From assembly GCA_002356515.1 (NCBI GenBank), contig AP017605.1, positions 5,689,020 to 5,753,019 on the forward strand: a stretch of DNA of 64,000 nt, written 5' to 3'. The notes below the pieces were generated by a model that did not search any database, was not told the origin of the DNA, and saw nothing but the letters and a program-made list of their open reading frames with translations. This document shows, piece after piece, positions 9,701 through 16,219 of the stretch (positions within the stretch are counted from its first letter, which is position 1; the number at the start of each line of letters is the position of its first letter). The position numbers and the translations under genes are program-made. The DNA is from Mesorhizobium loti. Lineage in GTDB: Bacteria > Pseudomonadota > Alphaproteobacteria > Rhizobiales > Rhizobiaceae.

Positions 9701-12700
9701 GAATTTACAAGGTCTGGGGCCTCGCGACTACGCGTTGGAAGGCGCCTTCAAATTGTCGCTGCTGCCGGACCGCCCTGCCAACCAGGAACGTCCCTTCAAG
9801 CTGATTGGGCCGGAAGGCCCGATCGCCTTGCGACCGTATGACGGCTGCGGTTTCATCAAGGCCTCGCTGGCCACGCGTATGCCAGCTGTTCGCCGGACCG
9901 GTCGGCAGGAAGGACCTGATCGGGTTCCTGCTTTTGGTGAGGGAAGGAGATCGTCCTTGCCTGCCTCGGCGCTGCAACATTATCCGCGCAGCGAGCAAGT
10001 GGCCGATGAGGCGCACGAGAAGGCCAAGACCTGGCTCGAGAGCAGAGAGGGGAAAGAGCTGACGGCCGAGGAGCTGTTTCGAACGGTGACTGTCGGACAT
10101 ATCGACGGTCCTGGCGCAGTCGCGGTACCGTCCGCTGATAAGTGTCTCCATGTGCCGACGCTCAAGAGCGAGACGTTGACGGGCAAAAGCGGTGTGCTGA
10201 TCGGGCGGTCGCCTTACGACAAGCCCAACCTGCGCCCATTTTCCGCCGACCTGGTCAAGTCAGCAGTTGATGGGGACCCGACGGCAGCGTTCCTCGACAC
10301 CTGCGTTGCTATCCAATACAGCTTTAATGTCGCCCAGAAGTCGGGGGAGGAACTCGCGGCCGACGATCCGACTTTCTTTGCCAAAGGCATCCTGATCGTC
10401 GTGCCGGACGAGATGTGGCCGGCCGCCCACGCCGACCGAGGGCTGGTTTTGTCTGCCGAGGACGTCAAGTCCCATTCGCACTGGACGACAGGCAAGGACC
10501 GCGTCAAGGAGGACACGCCGCTCGACTGCCTCGGCATCCTGCAGGCCACCGAGGTGTTCGCTCCGGGCTCCTTGGTTGCCGTCCCGACCGGTGAACAGAA
10601 AAAGCTTGACGGCGACTTCGATGGCGACACCGTCATCATCATCGGCGACCGGCCGCAGCTTTATGAGCATGTGCGCGAGTTCGATGAAAAGGAGCAAGCT
10701 CTCGGACTTCCATCGCTGAAGCCGCCAAAGTCGCATACTCCGGCGCTTGACGGCGACAAGTACCAGTTTGGTCGCGCCAGCCAGATTCTCGCCGCCACCC
10801 AGGATGTCCTGGAAACCTATAGCGGTCTGCAGCGAAACTTCCTGGCTCAATCCCATGAAGCGCGAGGCTGGTTTGCCGAGCGTGCCATCTTTGGCACCTA
10901 CGAAGGCGTTCACCACGAGCTTCGGCGAGACATCGGTCAGTTGTTGGGCCGCGAAGAGGAGGTGAGTGGCCAGGATATCGAGACCGTGTTTGCGAGAGCG
11001 CGGCGCGAGATCGAGGTCGCCCGGCATCCGGTTGCTCGCGAAATGGCCGCGCTGCTGGTCGCCGACCTTGAGGCGTGGGCACAGAAGCCGGAACGCCTGC
11101 CCGAAACAGTCGGGCCCGTGAACGATGCAAAAAGCACGACGCTGAGCGCAGCAGTCTCAGAGTTGTTGCCGGATCTGGCGGATGCCTATCCGGTAACAAA
11201 TCAGCCACGAGACCGCATCCGGGCTTTGATCGACAACTATCCTGCGCGGATCGATCCTCGCCCGGACGGTTACAACCCGGATGACCTCGTGCAAAGCGCA
11301 AACAATCTCCTGAGCCTCGGCATCAAGGTCGGCACCGATGCCTACAAATCCAACACTGGCGCTCGGCTTTTTTCCAGGAAAAGCCAAGATCTTCAGCGGC
11401 TGCTGCATACGACGCCTGGCTTGAGGTCCGTGCCCTACGTCAAGGGCCTGGCAGCGTCTCTCAACCATGGAAGGTTTGATGTCGATGCAGCCTTGAAGGA
11501 CCTGGAGGACAACCCCACGCTGACGGCTTCAGTCATGGAAACATCGATCAATCTCGCTGCGGAGCACGGCATTTTGCGCAGACCCTCCGGCCTTCGGCCC
11601 ACCGCCGAAGCTGCCGAGATGATCCCGCTGACCCCCGAGGAGGCCTCAGAGCGCGCCCGAATTGAGGTTGCGCGCGCTACAAAAGAGGAGGGGAAAATCA
11701 CCGCAGCGGCACTCAGCGTCGCCGCAAGCCTCAGGAAAATGGAGATCCAGGTGAAAATGCCTCATCTGGAGCGCCGGTTGAGATCGGAACGCTCCATAAG
11801 AGAGCAGCTCACCGGCACGAGCATCTCGTCCGGCAGCACTCCACAGCTGATCAGCAGCGCCGTACGCCACGTCTTCGAAATTCCTGACAACGATTTTACA
11901 CGTGCCTTCAAGGCAGCCATTCTGGCCTTCGAGGAGCAGCACTACACCGAAATCGAGGTGACCAACTGGTTCAAATTCGAGCGTCCGAGTTATCTCGGCA
12001 TACACACTGTGCTCGCCACCACAGAAGGCTACCGTTTCCAGGTGGAATTCCATACGCCAGCCAGCTACAGCGCCAAAGTTGACAATCACGACGCCTATAA
12101 AGAGATGCAGGAGCTGAAGCGCCGTGATGCTTTGCAGAAGGCAGAGAAACTCGAGCAGAAGGTAAGAGAAGGCAATAAGGCAGTTGACAGACCCGATAAC
12201 GTGCTCAGCATAGCACACTGGAGGGATGGTAAGGATAGTGCTGCTGCAGCACCTGGATTGCGAGCTGTCGGACGATCAACAGAGTCGGAGATCGCCAAGT
12301 CACCGGAGGCAAAGGAGACTGTCGCTGCCCTCGGCCATCGGCCGGTCGTGCTTGTCGGTATGCCGAGCGCCGGGAAAACCACGATTGGCGCGCCACTCGC
12401 CAAGCGACTGGGGCTGCGCTTCATCGATACCGACCAAGAAATTCAGAAGCAGACCGGGAAATCGATAACGCAGATATTCAATACAAATGGCGAGGGCTAT
12501 TTTAGGAAGCTTGAGGCGGAGGCAATCGCGCGTGTGCTCGAGCAAGGGCCCGCGGTCATCGCGACCGGTGGCGGCTCGTTGAACGATGAGCAGACCCGGC
12601 GACTCATCGCCGACAAAGCGGTCTCGATCTGGATAAATACCGACCCGCGGGTGCTACGACGCCGCCTCAGGAACGATACCACCCGCCCGCTGCTGCGGGG

Positions 12701-12914
12701 CTCCGACCGGGATCAGACGGTTCCCCAACTCATGGACGAGCGCAAGCCGTTCTATGAACAAGCTAACGTCAGGTTTGTCCCACCCCGCAAAAACGATAAA
12801 CAGAACGCGGGCCCATGTCTGAAGGCCCTGCACGCATACCTGTGCCCCACGGGGGCCGACGCTCAGTCGCTTTCTAATATATCCCACGGCACTGTAAAGT
12901 TATCAGCGGATTGA
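3744..12914 (+). CDS. Giant SKWP-repeat type III effector with shikimate-kinase C-terminus
   Basis: 3056 residues; the start ATG has GGAGA six bases upstream. Order of parts: (1) N-terminal helical region paralogous to the preceding gene, with three 34-35-residue linker repeats (5031-5340). (2) About 15 repeats of roughly 40 residues with the core LANLVNGFSKWP (6530-8400), the HEAT/ARM-like repeat of Ralstonia RipS and Xanthomonas XopAD effectors. (3) A region with DGCGFI (2033), KGILIVVP (2214) and DGDFDGD (2289-2295), resembling RNA-polymerase-type double-psi barrels. (4) A RelA/SpoT-like segment, about 2700-2795 (YLGIHT, VEFHTP). (5) A full shikimate-kinase domain: Walker A G2872-T2880, DTD 2895, GGG 2942, R2981, R3000. 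The last eight residues come from the IS inverted repeat. A role inside the plant cell is inferred from the SKWP family and the tts box. Confidence 0.9.
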   Translation: MTGVNRSGRSRTEKRVGRTGEASSSRSQSSLAPGAGSQSFDTVVEQMRSVEINRRTPAVPMERGADDALHDRPSGPSVGIHGTLDAARHAAAAPRAAGPRRRSVPSMLEGETLAPVASQPPTSGVAAPICLSGDEIKEKRRMDSLLTLVGMRFNAARQDPGDEKLLDQVINAGSAALHHYKSLSQALARTIVDDNQLITCRYLVWDAVQEYSRLAEPTIHKLQKKKAEEEAIGLTQSTATPESVVEAHAACVKWWEKKVGHCERGRAAWRATASLPSATAKMRQEEEATLRLATGSVMHSKLVYLQSRIDLARAKIEPQASTFDAPVREILMVENGRVRLLEAFSGDVLPAFLSTQNAVLSSGGHPLDADHCAVLEGVIERLSEFASELQVIRTNLNDHQTSADLPLELLSQIVEGAWIVGHEVMHLLELQPKPPAVALPPDAGAAIPAETAGKSRVAKGTLALQPKAPALIASPADAGATIQIDTVGKSPVAKGTLALQPNWPANIAPPADMGAGIPADTAGKAAVAGAAARRKRKGKGKPAVGAGSSAPGRASQVAAVDSDTAPADKVLVLSDMGTKLVSAEEARASASAGAQSAKQAPPSMEALTQERQVKPEDARYVAETVVERLQTQPAEMRACPAALDEPRRPGLLAPAQVPEVQDKTVRLKGMLNQAQELAKALNSQSSHAPGQSSQSSDAGVERTHSGPQDRMSYARVVRGADEALGDKSADYSIAPRGALAGSRGATSGPRHGSPQGRHGEAMGRQESSLRLERSWLGDQEPSRSQPDTLARHDQSQSRPVAGPERRRFDHVAAQSFDDALLNDALHKIFFAHDINEFSYAVVENDKRLQSQAHRATFLRKAASEFTRHFVPRWEDDVRAGNTWGFATSCNATSREPGGQAGMEACRAMAAQVSRLGRALNDVESKTLSLFVLSFSRHPRLAECRNGMITIAKLFHEQPGALSELNGQSLALLVNGFSKWPEQENARKATVVVAAEIRRRPAGLSDFDPQNLGNVVNGLSKWPLEEECCGVIDAIAGKVCGRAGEKAGLSGFNSQAFANLVNGFSKAREPGNSHQATIVIADAVCRLADEIVIADSIGRLADEKAGRTGWYPQALANLVNGFSKWPLDCRGAIVAIARQVAGGAGKLPVFDAQALANLVNGFSKWPEDCRGATIAIAAEVCRLADLPKAGLSGFDPQHLANLVNGFSKLQAAECSRATVAIAGEVCHRAGRRKGLSDFDVQHLANLVKGFSKWPQEVNLGYATNVVAGEVLRCAEPLSEFLPLHLASLVNGFSKWPRWENSHQATVAIAGEVRHRADQLSGFEPQELANLVNGFSKWPEDCRGAIVAIARAVPRRAGRLSGFNGQDLANLVNGFSKWPLDCREAMVAIARAVPRRAGRLSGFNGQDLANLVNGFSKWPQEENSRQATVAIAGEVLRSTNPPPDFSSQYLANLVNGFSKWPEEEALRQAAAAIAGEVIRSANRLPDFTSQHLANLVNGFSKWPQEEKSRQATAAIAGEVLRGAERLSGVNPQQLANLLNGFDRFAEEEACSQAILEIARRLGQAGQPFRHFAAPGLSSIANSLARGILRSEDAGEIAEAALLKDRLHKLAHYLHYASDRLEEADAVGVTSILKALAKAQLYDDLGSLAGAGLNRLAELHRAPGFAHENNLETMGNLCAALLPLARSPRKQLLWHRRPALNLLNDIQPIVEHKIEAHLRASDAERARGPYSTRCLALSIYQVLKARASLAGLLRRPYVEGNKPDLRARRDELQSKTKEILDSTRELVERDLSNMSWNLIAQIEAEGPTDALDTFMAQNAATVQAQNRASVFDVHQTLRAMDHEPRPPQGEAGLMRLPVVDMQGRQLATEAETRYSIFHRLTSGAVKMVAVQLPGKPSPFMLARTLTVEGVPYRMDLFGGSKLKPPPKTLSQVAARIPGRVEAASSGGKLLAIPYAETAPGTAFEQLSRSWAPFKEAYYYTQRRGFAAPPNLQGLGPRDYALEGAFKLSLLPDRPANQERPFKLIGPEGPIALRPYDGCGFIKASLATRMPAVRRTGRQEGPDRVPAFGEGRRSSLPASALQHYPRSEQVADEAHEKAKTWLESREGKELTAEELFRTVTVGHIDGPGAVAVPSADKCLHVPTLKSETLTGKSGVLIGRSPYDKPNLRPFSADLVKSAVDGDPTAAFLDTCVAIQYSFNVAQKSGEELAADDPTFFAKGILIVVPDEMWPAAHADRGLVLSAEDVKSHSHWTTGKDRVKEDTPLDCLGILQATEVFAPGSLVAVPTGEQKKLDGDFDGDTVIIIGDRPQLYEHVREFDEKEQALGLPSLKPPKSHTPALDGDKYQFGRASQILAATQDVLETYSGLQRNFLAQSHEARGWFAERAIFGTYEGVHHELRRDIGQLLGREEEVSGQDIETVFARARREIEVARHPVAREMAALLVADLEAWAQKPERLPETVGPVNDAKSTTLSAAVSELLPDLADAYPVTNQPRDRIRALIDNYPARIDPRPDGYNPDDLVQSANNLLSLGIKVGTDAYKSNTGARLFSRKSQDLQRLLHTTPGLRSVPYVKGLAASLNHGRFDVDAALKDLEDNPTLTASVMETSINLAAEHGILRRPSGLRPTAEAAEMIPLTPEEASERARIEVARATKEEGKITAAALSVAASLRKMEIQVKMPHLERRLRSERSIREQLTGTSISSGSTPQLISSAVRHVFEIPDNDFTRAFKAAILAFEEQHYTEIEVTNWFKFERPSYLGIHTVLATTEGYRFQVEFHTPASYSAKVDNHDAYKEMQELKRRDALQKAEKLEQKVREGNKAVDRPDNVLSIAHWRDGKDSAAAAPGLRAVGRSTESEIAKSPEAKETVAALGHRPVVLVGMPSAGKTTIGAPLAKRLGLRFIDTDQEIQKQTGKSITQIFNTNGEGYFRKLEAEAIARVLEQGPAVIATGGGSLNDEQTRRLIADKAVSIWINTDPRVLRRRLRNDTTRPLLRGSDRDQTVPQLMDERKPFYEQANVRFVPPRKNDKQNAGPCLKALHAYLCPTGADAQSLSNISHGTVKLSAD
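6530..8400 (+). repeat. SKWP repeat array inside the giant effector
   Basis: Around 15 in-frame repeats of about 120 bp encode LANLVNGFSKWP followed by a helix (AIVAIA-EV-RA) and a variable part. The core varies: SKAR, SKLQ and a degenerate NGFDRFA at the end. Units starting near 7781 and 7901 are almost identical over 120 bp, a recent duplication. At 6972-7010 and 7011-7049 a 39-bp piece is duplicated inside one unit. The spacing and coding pattern exclude a CRISPR array. Confidence 0.9.
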
Positions 12915-13701
12915 TGCAGCGATAGCTGGCCGGGACGGCTGTCACGCTGCGGCGAGACACGCGATTTTGTTCCAGATTTGCATGGCGGCGTTACGCAGGT
13001 CTCGATGTTGAGCCGATGACAGCGTATTGCGGGGAAAGTGGAACAGGTTGGCAATCGGATCATGGATGGAAACGAACCGCTGAAGCTGGCGTGCCGACTT
13101 GAAGCGTTTCATGGTCCTTTCGCGTCGTCGGGTCGGCTGGTGCGAATTTTCCGCTCGATTATTGAGGCCTTTGTGCGACCGGTGTTCGACACCGGGCATG
13201 AGGTCGCGCCTGGCGGCATCATAGGACCGGAGCTTGTCGGTGATCATGACTCGTGGTGTCCGCCCTTGAGCCTTCAGCAACTTGCGCATCAGACGCTTTG
13301 CCGCCTTGGCATTTCGGCGGCTTTGCACCAGCACTTCGAGGACGAAGCCGTCCTGATCGACGGCACGCCAGAGCCACTGCTTCTTGCCATTGATGGCCAC
13401 CACACATTCGTCGAGATGCCATTTGTCGCCCAGGCAGCCGGCTGACCGTCGCTTGATCTCCCGGGCGAAATGCCGCCCGAATTTCTCCGCCCAGCTTCGA
13501 ATGGTCTGATGCGTGACCATGATGCCGCGGGCCGCCAACATGTCCATGCGCAGGCTGAGCGGAAAGCGAAAGTAGAGCCATACCGCGTGCGCAATGATCT
13601 CGGCGGGAAAGCGGTGGCGACGATAAAGCGGATCACGAGCAACTTCTGACATGGCCCATGTTCGCACATCTTCATCAGCCGTCGGTTAACTTTACGGTGC
13701 C
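12888..13701 (-). mobile_element. IS6-family insertion sequence, copy 2
   Basis: An 814-bp element with the same terminal repeats and orientation as copy 1. Its left end is joined in frame to the giant effector, whose final codons and TGA (12912-12914) lie in the IS. Flanking octamers (TATCCCAC left, GGCCGGAC right) do not match each other or those of copy 1. With copy 1 it brackets the effector in a composite-transposon-like arrangement, 2596-13701. Confidence 0.9.
12942..13652 (-). CDS. IS6-family DDE transposase (copy 2)
   Basis: Same length and DDE residues as copy 1. It differs at two visible positions: YRRHRF here against YRCHRF, and RGIMVT against RGIIVT. Start chosen at MSEVARDPLY as for copy 1. 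It appears intact. Confidence 0.9.
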   Translation of the reverse strand: MSEVARDPLYRRHRFPAEIIAHAVWLYFRFPLSLRMDMLAARGIMVTHQTIRSWAEKFGRHFAREIKRRSAGCLGDKWHLDECVVAINGKKQWLWRAVDQDGFVLEVLVQSRRNAKAAKRLMRKLLKAQGRTPRVMITDKLRSYDAARRDLMPGVEHRSHKGLNNRAENSHQPTRRRERTMKRFKSARQLQRFVSIHDPIANLFHFPRNTLSSAQHRDLRNAAMQIWNKIACLAAA

Positions 13702-13719
13702 GGCCGGACTATTCCGATG

Positions 13720-14260
13720 TCGTTCTGGCCGGCCCAGATTGACTGTGGCCATACTGCTGCTCGACCTCCTCCCAAGTGAGGACCTTGGAAAGAATGGGAA
13801 GCATTTGGCAATTCAGCGCGCAGGCCTGGCAGCGCCAGCTTCTGCCAGGCGATCGCCCTCAGGCGTGGCGGCAGGTTGAACCCGAGCAGGCGGCAAAAGG
13901 GACGCCGAGGGCGCTCTGGCCATGGCTGCCGACATATAAGCGCTGGATCTCCACGTTGGTGTAATGTCGCAGCAAGACCTTGGTCATCGCCGCGACCTCC
14001 GAAGACGAACAGCGCTTGAGCTGCGAGAAAATGCAGGTCGAGCCCTTTTCGACATGCCAGTAGATCATCACGCGCGACCGCCATAGCGGACATGCCATTC
14101 CGTCATCAGGTTGCCGTCCCAAGCGCCGAACTTCTTGGGCCGTGCCGGCTTCGCCCTAGATGGCGGTGTTGCGGATCGCCTGTGTTGCATTGGCAACGAG
14201 CCCGCAAGCCGCCTCGAGCGCGCCCGGAGCAAGCACGTGACCCCTGAGCCAACCAGGAGC
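13720..14260 (-). pseudogene. Tn3-family transposase remnant
   Basis: Reading the minus strand across frames gives successive pieces of a Tn3-type TnpA C-terminal half: [70 protein letters not shown] and LSKVLTWEEVEQQY. They lie in different frames, and a TAG sits where the family has a Trp codon (RNTAIW). The order is right but the gene is clearly dead, and the rest of the transposon is absent. Confidence 0.75.
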
Positions 14261-14383
14261 CCTCCTATGGCTCAATACGGTCAGGTCGCCTGCCATCATT
14301 CCACGACAGGACAACTAATAAAGAAGGTGTCGCCGGTCTGGCGTCTGACCACCGTATACTATCCGACACTGTTTTGTCGCCTT

Positions 14384-14399
14384 TGTTGGGTCCGCGACA
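14384..14399 (+). promoter_or_regulatory. NifA upstream activator sequence
   Basis: TGT-N10-ACA (TGTTGGGTCCGCGACA), the exact NifA-binding consensus. It sits about 90 bp upstream of a -24/-12 promoter, the usual distance for nif promoters. With the downstream nifH relic it appears to be a former nifH control region, now in front of the gibberellin operon. Confidence 0.7.
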
Positions 14400-14487
14400 C
14401 CGGGCTATTTCATCGAGCTCTTGTCTGCCTCAGGCTAATCCCCTGAAAAGCAATCACAATGTTTTTCTTCTGCTGGGTCGGCCAAAT

Positions 14488-14503
14488 TGGCACGAGTTTT
14501 GAG
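14488..14503 (+). promoter_or_regulatory. Sigma-54 (-24/-12) promoter of nifH type
   Basis: TGGCACGAGTTTTGAG matches the RpoN consensus TGGCACG-N4-TTGC except that the -12 GC reads GA. Rhizobial nifH promoters have nearly the same sequence. Predicted transcription starts near 14514, giving an untranslated stretch of about 410 bases before cyp112. Whether the -12 change still allows activity cannot be judged from sequence. Confidence 0.65.
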
Positions 14504-14590
14504 ACTCCTTCGTTGGGAGCCGGGAGCCGACGACCGATCTTCATTTCGTGGATGACACCGCGATCGATGGAACGAAGAAAGAAAAGCATA

Positions 14591-14800
14591 ATGTCAAATC
14601 CGCATCAGATAGCATCCTATGGCAAGGGGGCCTTGGCGAAACCGCCCGTACCCAAACAGGCTGCCAACCTTGTCGACGCTTGCGCAGGAAATCTTGATGG
14701 CCGGCTGCGACTCAAGGGCCCACCACACTCGCCTTAATCCTGAACTCGAAGGCGCAGGATAAAGTTCTGCATCTCGCCGCGCGGTATGCCTAGACAGTTA
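14591..14800 (+). pseudogene. nifH: Decayed 5' fragment of nifH
   Basis: From the ATG at 14591 the reading gives MSNPHQIASYGKG, against the NifH start M-x-x-x-RQIAFYGKGG. Continuing across frame shifts, the DNA keeps LVD, then ILMAGCD (NifH ILIVGCD), then TRLILNSKAQDKVLHLAA (NifH TRLILNAKAQDTVLHLAA). The P-loop residues are mutated, and no intact frame remains. The fragment lies directly downstream of the NifA/sigma-54 promoter, as in a real nifH gene. It ends about 120 bp before cyp112. Confidence 0.8.
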
Positions 14801-14922
14801 CACGTTGGCCGATCTTGACATCGAGTCGGGCTACTCCCCGGACGACGTCTACGTGCCGTCGTAATCATTCGCTGCCCGCAGCGCCTTCCGCCCTTCCATC
14901 GCTTAGAGAGTGAAGTGCCACC

Positions 14923-16125
14923 ATGTCCGAACAACCCTTGCCGACGCTGCCGATGTGGCGCGTCGATCACATCGAGCCCTCGCCTGAGATGTTGGCGCTA
15001 CGCGCCAACGGTCCGATCCACCACGTACGCTTCCCGTCCGGGCACGAAGGCTGGTGGGTGACAGGCTACGACGAGGCCAAGGCGGCGCTGTCCGACGCGG
15101 CGTTCCGGCCCGCGGGAATGCCGCCGGCGGCATTCACCCCGGATTCGGTGATTCTCGGTTCGCCGGGGTGGCTTGTCTCGCACGAGGGGGGCGAGCATGC
15201 CCGGTTACGCACGATCGTGGCGCCGGCCTTCAGCAACCGCAGGGTGAAGGTGCTCGCGCAGCAGGTCGAGGCGATCGCCGCGCAGTTGTTCGAGACGCTG
15301 GCGGCCCAGCCCCAGCCCGCCGACCTGAGGCGCCACCTCTCCTTTCCGCTGCCGGCCATGGTCATCAGCGCGCTGATGGGCGTGCTCTACGAGGATCACG
15401 CCTTTTTCGCCGGGCTGTCCGACGAAGTGATGACGCACCAGCATGAAAGCGGCCCGCGCAGCGCGTCGCGCCTGGCCTGGGAAGAACTGCGCGCCTACAT
15501 TCGCGGCAAGATGTGGGACAAGCGCCAGGATCCGGGCGACAACCTGCTGACGGATCTGCTCGCGGCGGTCGAGCAGGGCAATGCGACCGAGGAAGAGGCG
15601 ATCGGCCTGGCGGCGGGCATGCTGGTGGCGGGGCACGAGAGCACCGTCGCGCAGATCGAATTCGGCCTGCTGGCCATGTTCCGCCATCCGCAACAGCGCG
15701 AACGCCTAGTCGGCGATCCATCCCTGGTGGACAAGGCGGTGGAGGAAATCCTGCGCATGTACCCGCCGGGCGCGGGCTGGGACGGCATCATGCGCTATCC
15801 GAGGACCGACGTGACTATCGCGGGCGTGCATATTCCCGCGGAGAGCAAGGTGCTGGTCGGCCTGCCGGCGACGTCGTTCGATCCGCGCCATTTCGACGAC
15901 CCGGAAATCTTCGACATCGGACGCGACGAAAATCCGCACCTGACGTTTTCGCACGGGCCGCACTACTGCATCGGCATGGCGCTGGCCAGGCTGGAACTCA
16001 AGGTGGTGGTCGGCTCGATCTTCCAGCGCTTTCCCGCGCTGCGCCTGGCCGTGGCGCCCGAAGAACTGAAGTTGCGCAAGGAGATCATCACTGGCGGGTT
16101 CGAGGAGTTCCCGGTGCTCTGGTGA
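14923..16125 (+). CDS. cyp112: Cytochrome P450 CYP112 (gibberellin operon)
   Basis: 400-residue soluble bacterial P450. I-helix AGHEST, ExxR motif EEILR, and haem-binding loop [10 protein letters not shown] with the thiolate Cys at residue 349. First gene of the gibberellin operon. In rhizobia CYP112 acts late, converting GA12 through GA15 and GA24 towards GA9. That role is taken from work on other rhizobial operons; the sequence itself shows only the P450 family and the position. The ATG at 14923 is preceded by a weak GAGAG. The gene is visibly more GC-rich than the flanking DNA. Confidence 0.93.
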   Translation: MSEQPLPTLPMWRVDHIEPSPEMLALRANGPIHHVRFPSGHEGWWVTGYDEAKAALSDAAFRPAGMPPAAFTPDSVILGSPGWLVSHEGGEHARLRTIVAPAFSNRRVKVLAQQVEAIAAQLFETLAAQPQPADLRRHLSFPLPAMVISALMGVLYEDHAFFAGLSDEVMTHQHESGPRSASRLAWEELRAYIRGKMWDKRQDPGDNLLTDLLAAVEQGNATEEEAIGLAAGMLVAGHESTVAQIEFGLLAMFRHPQQRERLVGDPSLVDKAVEEILRMYPPGAGWDGIMRYPRTDVTIAGVHIPAESKVLVGLPATSFDPRHFDDPEIFDIGRDENPHLTFSHGPHYCIGMALARLELKVVVGSIFQRFPALRLAVAPEELKLRKEIITGGFEEFPVLW

Positions 16126-16219
16126 CGCGCGGACGCCGCCCGGAATCGCGATCTACTCCGCAATTTGCCGGCGCGCCCAGCGCGCGCCGGTCAGATCAGC
16201 CAGCCAACAGGTAACCAAG

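Noticed and set aside
12297..12880. Shikimate kinase as a separate aroK gene
   Set aside because: It is in the same uninterrupted frame as the effector, with no ribosome-binding site or likely start codon before the domain.
14541..14575. CATTTCGTGGATG followed by ATCGATGG, resembling a nod box upstream of the gibberellin operon
   Set aside because: The central part fits, but the left ATC is misplaced and the right half (CAATC-ATTTTACC) is absent. The NifA/sigma-54 features explain the region better.
14459..14737. 92-codon open frame upstream of cyp112
   Set aside because: It contains the nifH relic start in frame but also the promoter sequence upstream of it, and its second half is out of the nifH frame; it is a pseudogene, not a new small protein.
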